Assembly: GCA_002733685.1 (NCBI GenBank)
Contig: NVWN01000006.1
Coordinates: forward strand, 40,078 to 78,745
Length of the DNA: 38,668 nucleotides
DNA from: Arcobacter sp.
GTDB lineage: Bacteria > Campylobacterota > Campylobacteria > Campylobacterales > Arcobacteraceae
Direction: 5' to 3'
This document shows positions 9,236 to 18,308 of this stretch, piece after piece (within the stretch, counting starts at the first letter, position 1; each line of letters starts with the position of its first letter). The position numbers were made by a program, and so were the translations under genes. The notes under the pieces are model-generated. The model did no database searches. It had not been told where the DNA came from and saw nothing but the letters and a program-made list of their open reading frames with translations.

Positions 9236-11503
9236 TTAAGCTTTTTTACCATCAAATTTATTTTTGTTTACATCATCTACTACTCTTTGTGCAATTTGTT
9301 TCGTTTCTTGGGAAATATTATTCGTAAGATCAGCAACTGCAGCATTTTCTTGGGTGAATTTATCCAATTGATTTACCGCATCAGAAATCTGTGACATTCC
9401 AATGGTTTGTTCTTTTGCTGCATTCGTTACATCACTAATTAACTCACTCGTATCTGAAATTTTTTGCTCCAACTCTCCAAAACCTTCAATCATTTTACTG
9501 CTGATTTCTTTTCCGACATTTGCTTTAATAGTTGCATTTTCAACCAATTCTTTGATCTCTTTTGCTGCTTCTGCGGATCTTGAAGCAAGATTTCTCACTT
9601 CTTGAGCAACTACTGCAAACCCTTTTCCAGCTTCTCCTGCTGTGGCTGCTTCAACGGCTGCATTTAAGCTTAGAATGTTGGTTTGGAAAGCAATTTGGTC
9701 AATAATAGAAATAGAGTCATTAATGGTATTAACCGTATCATTGATATCTTCCATTGCAGCAGCCGTTTCATTGGCAAGTTTTTTACCTTCATTTGCACTG
9801 CCTTTAGTTTCTTGAGAAATTTTTAACATTTCTTGTGCTTTTTGACTTGTTTGTTCAATATTACTGGTAATTTCATCAATAGAAGCAGCTGTTTCTTCTA
9901 AAGATGCCGCTTGACTGGTGGCATTGTTATTTAAAGTACTCGTACTCGTACTTAGTTCAGTAGAACCTTCTTGCAGCGCAAGTCCATCTCTTTGGTTACC
10001 AATTAACATCTCAGTAATCATGGTATTCATTTCAATAATTTCACTTCCAATTTTACCTGATGTTTCAGTCTGTAATTTTAAAGTAAAATCTCTTTTAGTA
10101 TACGCTTCTAAAACATAACTGATTTTATTAACATCTTGTCCCACCAAACCTTCTAAATTGTCCAACATAGTATTTAAAATATTTTTCAATTCATTTAAAG
10201 AAGAACTGGAAGTCTTTTTTTCTATTTTTTTATTTAAAAACCCTTTACTAACATTGTTTGCGACTGTTTTAACATCTTCAATTAAAGCATTGTCTTCTTC
10301 TATTGTATTTTGAATATGTTTTACATTCTCATTAATACTATTTGCAATCAATCCAAATTCATCTTTTGTTTTCATTTCTATTTGTTTGGGATTACCCGCT
10401 TTTGTATTTAGATATTCAAAAAACTCATCCAAACCAGTTGAAATGGATTTAAGATTATTGTTTAATTTTTTAACAGAGAAGATAATGATTAGAGCAATAA
10501 CTAAAAGAGCTAATAAACCAGCAAAAATAGAAAAGTTACGAATAAAATTCGCATTAGATAAATATTCTTCTTTGGGTGCTGAGATTATTATAGTCCAGTA
10601 TATTCCACTGTAAAAAAGCTCTATGGGTTGGGCATAAAAGAGAGAGTCTAAACCATTTTTACTGGATGTTTTATAAAACTCTGTAAATTTACCATTTTTT
10701 GAATTAGCAAGAACCTTTAAAAAATCACTGTCGTTTTTAGTCACTTCACTTAAAGCTTTTGATTGAAACTCTTTTGTAGGATGACCAAGAATCGTTCCGT
10801 AATGATCCAGTGTAAAAGAATAACCATTTTCATATAATTTTGTTTCTTTAGCTAGTTTTGAAAAAGAATCCAGATTGATTTCCATTCCTAAAGATCCTAT
10901 AAATTTACCCTCTGCATATAAAGGAAAAGCAACTGTTGTCATTAAAGTTTTTACGCCACCAACTGGATAATAGTATTGTTGAGTAATAAACATTTTAGCG
11001 GCTTTTTTAGGTCCTGCTACCCATGGTTTTGATTCATTGTAAGCAGAACCAGATTGAACTATAATTTCATCTTTTGAACGAACAACATAAGGTGCAAATT
11101 GCCCTTCTGCGTTGTATCCGTTCTTACCAATACTGTTCATGTTTTCTTTAAAAAACATCTCTTTATTGGCAATAGCAAACCAAATACCAAGAATATATTC
11201 ATCTTGTTTTATAATGTGTTTTAAATAATCAATCACTTCTTTTTCATCAAGTTTTATCTTATTTCTTATCGCCCCTTCAAATTTCATGACTAAGAGTTTT
11301 GGTGCCATAATGGCTTTATTTAAATCTCGCTCAATTTTAGTAGCCTGATTTTTAGCAAGTTCTTTTACATATTTATGTGCATCTTTTTCTGCTTCCGCAT
11401 AAGAGTATTTGGTTACAAAAAATATGCTAAGTCCCAAGGCTAAGACAGTTATACTTAAGACTTGAAACAATAATTTATTTCCAAAACTTGATTTTTTTGT
11501 CAT
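9236..11503 (-). CDS. Methyl-accepting chemotaxis protein with dCache_1-type sensor
   Basis: A 755-residue chemoreceptor. TM1 is at about residues 11-33 and TM2 at about 321-342. The periplasmic segment carries dCache_1 features: [18 protein letters not shown], then [21 protein letters not shown] and [19 protein letters not shown], which form the ligand-binding distal pocket in amino-acid and amine receptors of this fold. A HAMP-like region and a long coiled coil follow. The CheA-contact tip at about 598-630 has [19 protein letters not shown]. The tip is almost identical to those of the receptors at 575 and 16372. The ATG is preceded by AAGGATTTTATC. The ligand is unknown. Confidence 0.95.
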   Translation of the reverse strand: MTKKSSFGNKLLFQVLSITVLALGLSIFFVTKYSYAEAEKDAHKYVKELAKNQATKIERDLNKAIMAPKLLVMKFEGAIRNKIKLDEKEVIDYLKHIIKQDEYILGIWFAIANKEMFFKENMNSIGKNGYNAEGQFAPYVVRSKDEIIVQSGSAYNESKPWVAGPKKAAKMFITQQYYYPVGGVKTLMTTVAFPLYAEGKFIGSLGMEINLDSFSKLAKETKLYENGYSFTLDHYGTILGHPTKEFQSKALSEVTKNDSDFLKVLANSKNGKFTEFYKTSSKNGLDSLFYAQPIELFYSGIYWTIIISAPKEEYLSNANFIRNFSIFAGLLALLVIALIIIFSVKKLNNNLKSISTGLDEFFEYLNTKAGNPKQIEMKTKDEFGLIANSINENVKHIQNTIEEDNALIEDVKTVANNVSKGFLNKKIEKKTSSSSLNELKNILNTMLDNLEGLVGQDVNKISYVLEAYTKRDFTLKLQTETSGKIGSEIIEMNTMITEMLIGNQRDGLALQEGSTELSTSTSTLNNNATSQAASLEETAASIDEITSNIEQTSQKAQEMLKISQETKGSANEGKKLANETAAAMEDINDTVNTINDSISIIDQIAFQTNILSLNAAVEAATAGEAGKGFAVVAQEVRNLASRSAEAAKEIKELVENATIKANVGKEISSKMIEGFGELEQKISDTSELISDVTNAAKEQTIGMSQISDAVNQLDKFTQENAAVADLTNNISQETKQIAQRVVDDVNKNKFDGKKA

Positions 11504-11693
11504 GATAAAATCCTTATTAATTTATATATTTGATGAAATAATACTGAATATAATTCTATACTCATACATCTTAAATTATAATAAAAGTTATTTTAAAGAA
11601 AATTCTTGAAGTTAAATTCAATGTTAGTTTCTTAAAAGACAAGTTAAACACCTTTTAGCTCTTAAAAATAAATCTATCCTATTCCCTTAATAT

Positions 11694-12089
11694 TTAAGTA
11701 TTTAATTGATTTTCCAGATTTTTCAAATCTCCAAGTACCCATAGATCTGATATTTTTCCAGCCTTGAAAGTAAAAAGAGCACAGCCTTTCCATGTCACAC
11801 GTTTATGTGAAGCTTCATAATTAAGAAATTTGGCTTTATGAATTCCTGTAAAACTCATTTTTGCAAAAACTTTATTTTCTTCTTCTATTAATTCTTCTAT
11901 AATACATTTATAATCTCCTAATGCATTATGAACCATATCTACATATTCACTAAAACCTTTATGACCTTTTTTCTCTTGCCCTAAAGAACCTCTAAAAGTA
12001 AAATTCTCATGCAAAACAGAAGCTATTTCTTCTTTATTATGATCATCCCAAAGCACTTCATAGAATTTACGAACTTGTAATTTATGCAT
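11694..12089 (-). CDS. NTF2-like/SnoaL-like domain protein
   Basis: The 131 residues follow the NTF2-like cone fold of the SnoaL/ester-cyclase type: an N-terminal helix (RKFYEVLWDDHNKEEIASVL), HENFTFRGSLGQEKKGHKGF as the first strand pair with the conserved Gly-His, a helix (FSEYVDMVHNALGDYKCIIE), then strands ENKVFAKMSFTGIHKAKFL and CALFTFKAGKISDLWVLGD. Family members are hydrolases, isomerases or ligand-binding proteins, so no reaction is claimed. The ATG follows AAAGGAAAAACA. It is transcribed alone. Confidence 0.82.
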   Translation of the reverse strand: MHKLQVRKFYEVLWDDHNKEEIASVLHENFTFRGSLGQEKKGHKGFSEYVDMVHNALGDYKCIIEELIEEENKVFAKMSFTGIHKAKFLNYEASHKRVTWKGCALFTFKAGKISDLWVLGDLKNLENQLNT

Positions 12090-12427
12090 TGTTTTTCCTT
12101 TGTTTATAATGATTATGAAAATACGCTGGCGTATATCATTGTTTAGAGAATATAATATGCCTATTCTAAGTTAAAATGTATATTAAAGATATCAATAATA
12201 AAGCCCTGCCCCATTTATTTTACTTCTTTTGTTTAAATTAAAAAAGGAAGAAAGAAAGCTTGACTAAATTCTAATGCAGGCTCAAGAGTAAAAAGTTTAC
12301 CTTGTCAGCTTTGTGTTTTATCGTTTTACTTGAATTGTTGATAGTAGTATAAAATACTTCCTTTAAATAATAAGGAAGTATTGAAGTATTTTCACGAAGT
12401 TTTTCTTATGTATAAAATATATTTCAA
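12090..12427. other. Gene-free stretch of 338 bases
   Basis: Apart from the DoxX terminator at 12353-12382 and the promoter region of the NTF2-like gene near 12100-12160, I see no ORF, RNA or repeat here. Confidence 0.6.
12353..12382 (-). terminator. Terminator of the DoxX gene
   Basis: AATACTTCCTT and AAGGAAGTATT make a perfect 11-bp stem with an 8-nt loop, 45 nt past the DoxX stop. On the minus strand the stem's T-rich 3' arm runs into TTATAC. Confidence 0.75.
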
Positions 12428-12856
12428 TTATTCCTCTTTTGCTTTTATAAACAAATACAGTAAAAATGATGCGGCACTAACACTAAAAACAGAATAATCT
12501 AAGGGTACTTTTATACCCATAATAAAAGTCATGCTTAAAGCAAAAATCAAAAGTAAAGTAGCACTTATTAAAGCTACTGCTTTTAATCTAAAGCCAAGTA
12601 TTAACATTATTCCTAATGCTACTTCTAATATAGTAACAAAGTAAGCAACAATCTTAACTAAAACAATTGATAAAAATGGATTTAAATAAAAAACATAATC
12701 TTCAAAAAGTTTAAAACTTCCCCAAGCCACGTTTGTTTCCCCTGGATTTCCCCATAATCCAAATCTATCTAAAACAGCAGATAAAAATGCTATTCCAAGA
12801 GACAGTCGTACAAAAATAATTATATATTTCTTCTCATTAATTTTGAGTGTGTTCAT
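12428..12856 (-). CDS. DoxX-family membrane protein
   Basis: A 142-residue integral membrane protein with four predicted helices: about residues 12-30, 60-85, 88-108 and 112-136. The opening VRLSLGIAFLSAVLDRFGLWG matches the DoxX family N-terminal helix, and VTILEVALGIMLILGFRLK is its central conserved stretch. DoxX-type proteins act in quinone or thiol oxidation and redox stress at the membrane; the exact role here is not known. AAGGATATACA precedes the ATG. The gene has its own promoter, inferred from a 20-bp element and -10 box shared with the oxidoreductase gene at 14352. Confidence 0.85.
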   Translation of the reverse strand: MNTLKINEKKYIIIFVRLSLGIAFLSAVLDRFGLWGNPGETNVAWGSFKLFEDYVFYLNPFLSIVLVKIVAYFVTILEVALGIMLILGFRLKAVALISATLLLIFALSMTFIMGIKVPLDYSVFSVSAASFLLYLFIKAKEE

Positions 12857-12881
12857 TGTATATCCTTGAAAAATTTAAAGA

Positions 12882-12924
12882 ATAATACAATAAGAAAAAA
12901 TATATTAATTGGAAAAAAAAGACA
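12882..12924 (-). promoter_or_regulatory. DoxX promoter with shared AraC-type operator
   Basis: The 20-mer ttaattggaaaaaaaagaca (12905-12924, plus strand) lies upstream of a TATTAT -10 box (minus strand, 12887-12882). Exactly 17 nt separate them. The same 20-mer with the same 17-nt spacing to a TATACT box occurs at 14372-14414. The overlap with where a -35 would sit suggests a class II activator site. Binding by the AraC gene at 12926 is inferred. Confidence 0.6.
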
Positions 12925-12925
12925 C

Positions 12926-13786
12926 TTATTTACGGAACTCTTTAAAGTTCAAACCTTTGGCCATCTTGTATTTTTTTGAGAAATAATCTTTAGGAGTTTC
13001 AGACATAAAAGCTTTGAATTCATTTGAAAAATGAGCTTGATCAAAAAAACCATTATCATAAGCAACACTGGTTAAAGAATCAACCTTAAGTGAACTTAAG
13101 GTTTCTTTAGTATTTACTATTCTTGCAAGCCTTGCAAATAGTTTTGCACTTAAGCCTACTTCTTGTTTAAATCGTCTTGCACATAGTCTTGGACTTATAT
13201 TAAAGTCTTTGCAAAGTGCTTCAATATTTACATAACCTTTATTTTTAAGAATATTATTTATAAAATCGAATATCCATAGAGAATTATTTTTAGAAGAACT
13301 CTGTATTTTTTTTATTAAAAAAGATTCTATAATGGAAATTTTATTCTCAATTTCACTAGTATTTATCAATTTTTCATATAATGCATCTATTTTCAAAACA
13401 GTGCTGTTTTGCATCTCAACTACTATATCTTTAAAAGAAGAGATATCTTCATTAAAAAATCGATAGGCACCCCCTGCTTTGAACCTAATACCTATAGCAT
13501 CTATTTGATTCTCAAACTCCATAAACAAAGGATATTTTGTAGGACCGCAATACGTGAAATGATTTTTACTTATAAAATTTTTTTGATTAATTTTTGTTAA
13601 AAAAGAAGAAGATGCAAAATTTATTACTATTCCAGAATTACCATCGCTTAATATCTTATTTGAAATAGTTTTATGTAGTTTCTCTTTTCTAATAATCCAG
13701 TAGTTATAAATATAGGGTTCAAGCTCTTTACATGGGAGAATCAGTTTAAAACCAATATCTGCTAAATCACTGTTATAATAATTCAT
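12926..13786 (-). CDS. AraC-family transcriptional regulator
   Basis: A 286-residue regulator. Residues about 10-150 form an effector/sensor domain of the DUF6597-like kind (ELEPYIYNYWIIRK, then AIGIRFKAGGAYRFF). The C-terminal 100 residues carry the two HTH motifs of AraC/XylS: NIEALCKDFNISPRLCARRF and TSVAYDNGFFDQAHFSNEFK, then FMSETPKDYFSKK. It sits between the oxidoreductase and DoxX genes, 29 nt after the former, and is likely co-transcribed with it. AAGG stands before the ATG. It is the natural candidate to bind the 20-mer shared by the two flanking promoters, which would make a small autoregulated regulon. The inducer is unknown. Confidence 0.92.
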   Translation of the reverse strand: MNYYNSDLADIGFKLILPCKELEPYIYNYWIIRKEKLHKTISNKILSDGNSGIVINFASSSFLTKINQKNFISKNHFTYCGPTKYPLFMEFENQIDAIGIRFKAGGAYRFFNEDISSFKDIVVEMQNSTVLKIDALYEKLINTSEIENKISIIESFLIKKIQSSSKNNSLWIFDFINNILKNKGYVNIEALCKDFNISPRLCARRFKQEVGLSAKLFARLARIVNTKETLSSLKVDSLTSVAYDNGFFDQAHFSNEFKAFMSETPKDYFSKKYKMAKGLNFKEFRK

Positions 13787-13815
13787 TTTTACCTTAGCTA
13801 CTTATACTAAAAGAA

Positions 13816-14352
13816 TTATACTATATATTCTTTTAGTAAGTCACTAATTTGTCTAAAATCTTCTTTTTCAAACTTTTCAAAAACAGTCCCATAAATCAAA
13901 CAAGGATCAAGTTCTTTCATTCCTAACATCTTTGCTGTATAAGAATAGGCATTTAAACACTCTTTTACACTTAGTCTATCTTCTCCAGTAAAAGACTCTT
14001 CTTTTGAACCAATCGTAACTAATAAGCGGAATTCTTTTTCTTTTAAATGCAAAGCTTGAAAAGTACCCTCTTCAATCTTATATGCAAAATCATAATCAAA
14101 TACTAAATCCACATACTGCTTTAAAATAGCAGGACTTGAGTACCACTGCATAGGAAACTGAAAAACTATTCGTGATGCTTTCATTAGATCTTCTTGTTCT
14201 TTTTTAACATCAATTTTAAAACTAGGATACAAAGAACTTAAATCTTTGAATATTACATTCTTTGCCCCCTCTAACTCTTCTTTTATATATTTATTAAATG
14301 TTGAAGCTTCTAAATTTGGGTGAGCCATAATGACAAGTGTTGTTTGTGAAAT
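13816..14352 (-). CDS. NAD(P)H oxidoreductase, flavodoxin_2 (KefF/MdaB-like) family
   Basis: The protein begins ISQTTLVIMAHPNLEASTFN, the first strand and FAD/FMN loop of flavodoxin_2 quinone reductases, and goes on with VFQFPMQWYSSPAILKQYVD, which contacts the flavin, and VTIGSKEESFTG. These enzymes reduce quinones or electrophiles with NAD(P)H. A TTG at 14388 would extend the N-terminus by 12 residues, but it has no ribosome site and lies upstream of the inferred transcription start. The codon with an ideal site (AAGGA, six nt, then ATT at 14352) gives the family's normal N-terminus, as in the DoxX gene, where AAGGA also stands six nt before ATG. I therefore place the start at ATT. The AraC gene follows 29 nt downstream. 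Confidence 0.85.
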   Translation of the reverse strand: MSQTTLVIMAHPNLEASTFNKYIKEELEGAKNVIFKDLSSLYPSFKIDVKKEQEDLMKASRIVFQFPMQWYSSPAILKQYVDLVFDYDFAYKIEEGTFQALHLKEKEFRLLVTIGSKEESFTGEDRLSVKECLNAYSYTAKMLGMKELDPCLIYGTVFEKFEKEDFRQISDLLKEYIV

Positions 14353-14371
14353 GATATATCCTTTTTTCAGA

Positions 14372-14414
14372 AGTATATAGAAAAGCAAAATATTTTAATT
14401 GGAAAAAAAAGACA
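14372..14414 (-). promoter_or_regulatory. Oxidoreductase promoter with shared AraC-type operator
   Basis: The 20-mer ttaattggaaaaaaaagaca at 14395-14414 is identical to that at 12905-12924. A TATACT -10 box lies 17 nt away (minus strand, 14377-14372), the same spacing as at the DoxX promoter. The predicted transcription start (near 14365) falls just before the AAGGA site at 14363-14359. Confidence 0.6.
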
Positions 14415-14488
14415 TTTCAAAAAAACTCATTGTTAGATATGTAAGAAAGAAGAAAAACAGGCAGTACTAAGTCCTTTTAAGAAACTCT

Positions 14489-14516
14489 TAAATAGTAAAT
14501 AGTAAATAGTAAATAG
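14489..14516. repeat. Four perfect tandem copies of TAAATAG
   Basis: Bases 14489-14516 are TAAATAG repeated four times without error. The tract lies between the permease stop and the oxidoreductase promoter, about 75 nt upstream of the 20-mer operator. Seven-base tracts can vary in copy number by slippage; a role here is not shown. Confidence 0.9.
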
Positions 14517-14540
14517 TCTAGTATAGGATTTTTCATAGAA

Positions 14541-14570
14541 ATTAACATTAAGTTTTAACTTAATGTTAAT
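14541..14570 (-). terminator. Terminator of the amino-acid ABC operon
   Basis: ATTAACATTAAGTT and AACTTAATGTTAAT form a perfect 14-bp stem with only TT between them (all A+T except four pairs). The arm overlaps the permease stop codon (14566-14568). On the minus strand TTCTATG follows. Confidence 0.7.
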
Positions 14571-15234
14571 AGGCTTTATTTAGTCTTTTTTCATATCTTT
14601 TTTGCAAATATGTAAACATAAGTACAATGACCCAATATACTATAGCAACAGCTAAGAAGGACTCAAAGTATTTAAACGAACTAGCAGCTTCTAGTTGTGC
14701 TTTTGCCATAATTTCAGGAACACCCAAAGTAAAAGCTAAAGAAGTACTTTTTAATAAATCAATAAAATTATTCATTAAACTAGGAACAGCTACTCGTATT
14801 GCTTGAGGTAAAATGATATAAAAAAAGGTTTGTGTTTTATTCATACCTAAAGAATAAGCTGCTTCAAACTGGCCTTTTTCAACCGATTTAATAGCACCTC
14901 TAATAGATTCAGCCATATAAGCAGAAAAATGCAAAGATAAGCCAAGAATACTTGCCCAATACGCATCCATTGCTGCAAAAATAGGGAAAACCTGAGGCAG
15001 GCCATAATAAAATAAAAACAGTTGTACCAAAAGTGGAGTTCCTCTTAAAAAAGACACATACACATCTGATATTTGAGAAAGTACTTTGATATTATTGGTT
15101 TTAATAATAGCAATTATTATAGCAATTATTAAAGCAATGACTGTTGAGATAACAGCCAAGCTAAGCGTAATATTTATATATTTTAATAAAATAGGGAAAA
15201 GCCCTAAGGTATAATCTACATCAAAAGTAAACAT
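14566..15234 (-). CDS. Polar amino-acid ABC transporter permease (His/Glu/Gln/Arg type)
   Basis: The 222 residues hold about five membrane helices: roughly 15-40, 55-80, 90-110, 150-175 and 190-212. RGTPLLVQLFLFYYGLPQVF is the HisM/GlnP-type signature in the second helix region, and QFEAAYSLGMNKTQTFFYII contains the EAA motif that contacts the ATPase. These permeases carry polar amino acids or their analogues inward. The gene starts directly after the stop of the binding-protein gene (TAA ATG) with no separate ribosome site, so translation is coupled. The ATPase subunit is not in the following DNA, which holds a terminator. Confidence 0.92.
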   Translation of the reverse strand: MFTFDVDYTLGLFPILLKYINITLSLAVISTVIALIIAIIIAIIKTNNIKVLSQISDVYVSFLRGTPLLVQLFLFYYGLPQVFPIFAAMDAYWASILGLSLHFSAYMAESIRGAIKSVEKGQFEAAYSLGMNKTQTFFYIILPQAIRVAVPSLMNNFIDLLKSTSLAFTLGVPEIMAKAQLEAASSFKYFESFLAVAIVYWVIVLMFTYLQKRYEKRLNKAY

Positions 15235-16011
15235 TTATTTTTTAGTAATATCCGTATTAAACCATTTCATAGAAATGCTGTTTAAGGTACCATCTTCTCT
15301 TAAAGAACTTAGTGCGGAATCAACTTTATTAATTAAAATTTTATTTTTTTCATTTCGTAAAAAAGGAAAAGAATTTTTAATTACAACAATAGGAGAACCC
15401 ACTAGTTTTAAAGGTAAGTTCGCTTTTTTGATTAATTCAACAGAAGAAACTCGATCTTGTACAAAAGCATCAATTCTTTTTAAAACAACATCTTGTTCAA
15501 AACCATTTCCATCATAAGATATTACTTCTATTTCATTTTCAGTATCAAATTCTTTTACAATATTTACATAATTAGTACCTAAAGAAACACCTACTTTTTT
15601 ACCTTTTAAGTCTTCCAAAGATGAAATATCATTTCTATCTTGATGTACAACCAATTGCGCTCCATCAATAACATAGGCTTGAGCAAAATCATACTTTTCA
15701 AGTCTTTTTTGCGTCATTGTAATTTGATTAGAGATAGTATCTATTTTATTTGTTTCTAACATTCCAAATAAACCAGAAAACTTTGCTGTTTTAAATTCAA
15801 CATTCATATCTAGTTTTTCTGCAATCGCAGTCCATACATCAATTTCAAAACCTTGAAGTTTATCTTTTTCAAAGAATGTAAAAGGATAATATCCTCCAGA
15901 TGTACCAATTCTAATAGTTTGTTTTTCTTCAACTTTTTTTTCATCTGTATCAAAACACCCTGTAAAAAGTGTTGCAATTAATACCAGTAAAATTATTGAT
16001 AGTTTTTTCAT
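15235..16011 (-). CDS. Amino-acid ABC transporter substrate-binding lipoprotein
   Basis: A 258-residue SBP_bac_3-type binding protein. The N-terminus is a lipoprotein signal with LFTGC and the lipidated Cys at residue 19. The mature part opens IRIGTSGGYYPFTFFEKDKL, then LQGFEIDVWTAIAEKL, then SLEDLKGKKVGVSLGTNYVN, and ends with DSALSSLREDGTLNSISMKW, all standard lobes of the family. Such proteins catch polar amino acids in the periplasm and deliver them to the permease. Ligand is not told by sequence. The ATG has AAAGGA five nt before it. The permease gene is fused to its end without a gap. Confidence 0.93.
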   Translation of the reverse strand: MKKLSIILLVLIATLFTGCFDTDEKKVEEKQTIRIGTSGGYYPFTFFEKDKLQGFEIDVWTAIAEKLDMNVEFKTAKFSGLFGMLETNKIDTISNQITMTQKRLEKYDFAQAYVIDGAQLVVHQDRNDISSLEDLKGKKVGVSLGTNYVNIVKEFDTENEIEVISYDGNGFEQDVVLKRIDAFVQDRVSSVELIKKANLPLKLVGSPIVVIKNSFPFLRNEKNKILINKVDSALSSLREDGTLNSISMKWFNTDITKK

Positions 16012-16371
16012 AAAAATCCTTTATATTTTGGGGATATTACTACTTTATGTATTAAGTAAAACTTAAATAATCCTTAGAAAATCACTTGGGATTCAACACT
16101 TTTGTAATAATAAAAGCATCTTATCCAAAAGAAAAGACTTAAACATGGCTTTTGAATATTTAATAGTATTAAAACATAAGTTTCTGTGATTTAAAAAATA
16201 AGTAAATAAAAATAGCCCAGTGACTATATTCTGTTAGTAGAGAAAGAGTAATCTTATTTTGTATACGTTCTTAGATTTCTAATAATTTACTATCGTGTCC
16301 GTTGAAGTTTAAAAAACTTCTATTAAACACAATATCTTGTAATCAATTCTTCCTAAAGGCCTTAATAAGAC
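16012..16371. other. Gene-free stretch of 360 bases
   Basis: No ORF, RNA or clear repeat is seen. An imperfect hairpin AGGcCTT/AAGaCCT at 16357-16373 touches the chemoreceptor stop and could be its weak terminator. The right part holds the AT-rich region upstream of the binding-protein gene start. Confidence 0.5.
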
Positions 16372-17631
16372 CTAAATGGAAGCTTGAATATTTTCTTTGC
16401 CAATAAACTTTATATTTTCACTTACTTCTACCATTTCTTTAGCAACATTATAATTTTTAAGAGAAATGTTACTTACATCATGTGCTATTACTGTATTTTC
16501 TTGTGTTGCTTGATCAATACTGTTAATTGCTCTGTTGATTTGTTCAACACCTACTTCTTGTTCTTTAGAAGAACTTGAAATAGTATCAATTAAAGCAACT
16601 GTTTTTTTAATATTTTCAATCATTTCTTCATAATCTAAGGTCATTACTGTGGCGATTTTTTTCCCACTTTCTACTTTTGTACGTAAAACACCCATTAAAT
16701 CTTCAATTTCTTTTGCAACACTAGCACTTCTATTAGCAAGATTTCTTACTTCTTGAGCTACTACTGCGAACCCTTTTCCAGCTTCACCAGCTGTTGCTGC
16801 TTCAACAGCTGCATTTAAACTTAAAATATTCGTTTGAAAAGCAATTTGTGATATTTGAGAAATGGCATCAAAGGTTTTATTCGTAAAACCATAAATATCA
16901 TCCATTGCATTGTCTGTATCTTTAGCTAAAGCAAGACCTTTAATAGAAGACTGCTCAACATCATTTCCTACTTCAATAATCGAAGTAATGTGTTTTGAAT
17001 TACTTGTGAATATCGATGATATTTCAACAATAGCAGCCGCTGTTTCTTCAATGGCACTTGCTTGATGTTGTGTTGAATCAGAAAGTGTTTTGGCTTTTTT
17101 AGTAAGTTCGCTTGATTCTTTCTCCAAACTTAGACCTTGTTGATAAGTAGATGAAACTTGTTCAACAATTTTTTCATTTAAAGCATTAATTCCTTCAAAC
17201 AATACTTTAAAAGCCCCACCTCTGAAAATTTCTGCATCAATTTTATTTAAATAGTTTTGATTTGAATATTGATCCAATACTTCTAAAGCTTCACTGATTC
17301 CCATATTTAGTTTATCAAACATAGTATTCATACTTTTTGCAATATAGTTTATTTTAATATCATCCGATTGTGAAGTAACTTTATCATCAATAAAACCATC
17401 CGATAGTTTTTCACAAGCTAACATGATTTCACCATAAACCGTAAGGTTTTTTTGATTTCTTTTTTGCATCAAAGCAGTTATTGAGGAGAGTTTTTTCTCA
17501 ATTTCATTATATTTAGAAGAACTACATGTTGAAGTATTTTCTATTTTATTGATATCTTCAATAATATATTGTTCTAATAAGTCCAAGTTATCTAAAATAG
17601 TTTGTTTGTCTTTTTTCGCATTTAAAAACAT
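16372..17631 (-). CDS. Soluble methyl-accepting chemotaxis protein (partner of PAS protein)
   Basis: The 419 residues lack any membrane helix, so the receptor is cytoplasmic. The front 120 residues are helical with two short Cys-containing segments (STCSSSKY). A HAMP-like or linker stretch at about 80-150 ([16 protein letters not shown]) precedes the helical signalling domain. The tip at about 258-290 has [19 protein letters not shown] and [19 protein letters not shown]. The gene starts eight nt after the stop of a PAS gene, and its AAGGA site overlaps that stop. The pair mirrors Aer-type energy-taxis receptors split in two, as with Campylobacter CetA/CetB, except that CetA is membrane-bound. 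Confidence 0.92.
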   Translation of the reverse strand: MFLNAKKDKQTILDNLDLLEQYIIEDINKIENTSTCSSSKYNEIEKKLSSITALMQKRNQKNLTVYGEIMLACEKLSDGFIDDKVTSQSDDIKINYIAKSMNTMFDKLNMGISEALEVLDQYSNQNYLNKIDAEIFRGGAFKVLFEGINALNEKIVEQVSSTYQQGLSLEKESSELTKKAKTLSDSTQHQASAIEETAAAIVEISSIFTSNSKHITSIIEVGNDVEQSSIKGLALAKDTDNAMDDIYGFTNKTFDAISQISQIAFQTNILSLNAAVEAATAGEAGKGFAVVAQEVRNLANRSASVAKEIEDLMGVLRTKVESGKKIATVMTLDYEEMIENIKKTVALIDTISSSSKEQEVGVEQINRAINSIDQATQENTVIAHDVSNISLKNYNVAKEMVEVSENIKFIGKENIQASI

Positions 17632-17639
17632 ATTAATCC

Positions 17640-18020
17640 TTATTCACTTAAGCCATATAATAAAATAGCATTTTTAATTTCTTTGTCAGTTGGTTTGATT
17701 CGTATTGAAATATAACGTTTGTTTCCCTTAGCATCTAAAGAAGAATAAGCCGTAGCATTTAACCAATAAAAATCGCCATTCTTAGTTTTATTTTTCACAA
17801 TACCATTCCAGATTTCTCCTGCTTGAATTGCATTCCACAATTCTAGGGAGGTTTCTTTTGGCATATCAGGGTGCCTTACTATATTGTTATCTTGTCCAAT
17901 TAATTCATCTTTGCTATATCCTGAAATTTTACAGAATTCTTCATTGGCATAAATAATAATTCCCTTGTCATTTGTTTCTGAAACGATTAATGTATCTTTT
18001 TTTAGTTTTATCTCACCCAT
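17640..18020 (-). CDS. Aer/CetB-like PAS-domain redox sensor
   Basis: A single PAS domain of 126 residues. It opens with [20 protein letters not shown], then [20 protein letters not shown], which closely matches the FAD-binding PAS of Aer (NIVRHPDMP), then [20 protein letters not shown] and [11 protein letters not shown]. Aer-type PAS domains bind FAD and report redox state to a chemoreceptor. The gene is followed directly by a soluble chemoreceptor, so the protein probably signals through it. AGGACCTCTTT precedes the ATG. FAD binding is inferred from the motif only. Confidence 0.9.
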   Translation of the reverse strand: MGEIKLKKDTLIVSETNDKGIIIYANEEFCKISGYSKDELIGQDNNIVRHPDMPKETSLELWNAIQAGEIWNGIVKNKTKNGDFYWLNATAYSSLDAKGNKRYISIRIKPTDKEIKNAILLYGLSE

Positions 18021-18234
18021 AAAGAGGTCCTTTTAAATATCAAATATATCTTTCAAATAATACAGCAGTATATCAAAAATAATTAAAAATCATTGTTGAT
18101 TTTATAACATTATAATAAAGAAAATAGGTAGTATAGTATGAGTATGTTAAGACATTGTAAAGTCAAAGTGAAACAAACATTTTATTACTGCTTTTAATAC
18201 TCATATTTTTATTTTATAGAAAACAAAAATATAA

Positions 18235-18263
18235 GAGCTCTTAAATATCAAATAATTTAGTAT
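18235..18263. repeat. 29-bp repeat, left copy
   Basis: This sequence, starting GAGCTCTTAAATATC and ending AATAATTTAGTAT, recurs at 31527-31555 in the same orientation with one mismatch. The copies bracket the accessory region. The AATATAAGAGCTC that leads into it also starts the long repeats at 21411 and 23455. Confidence 0.8.
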
Positions 18264-18308
18264 ACCGTCCTCTAAGTTTGCACTTATCCTATTGACAAGA
18301 ATCTTTCA

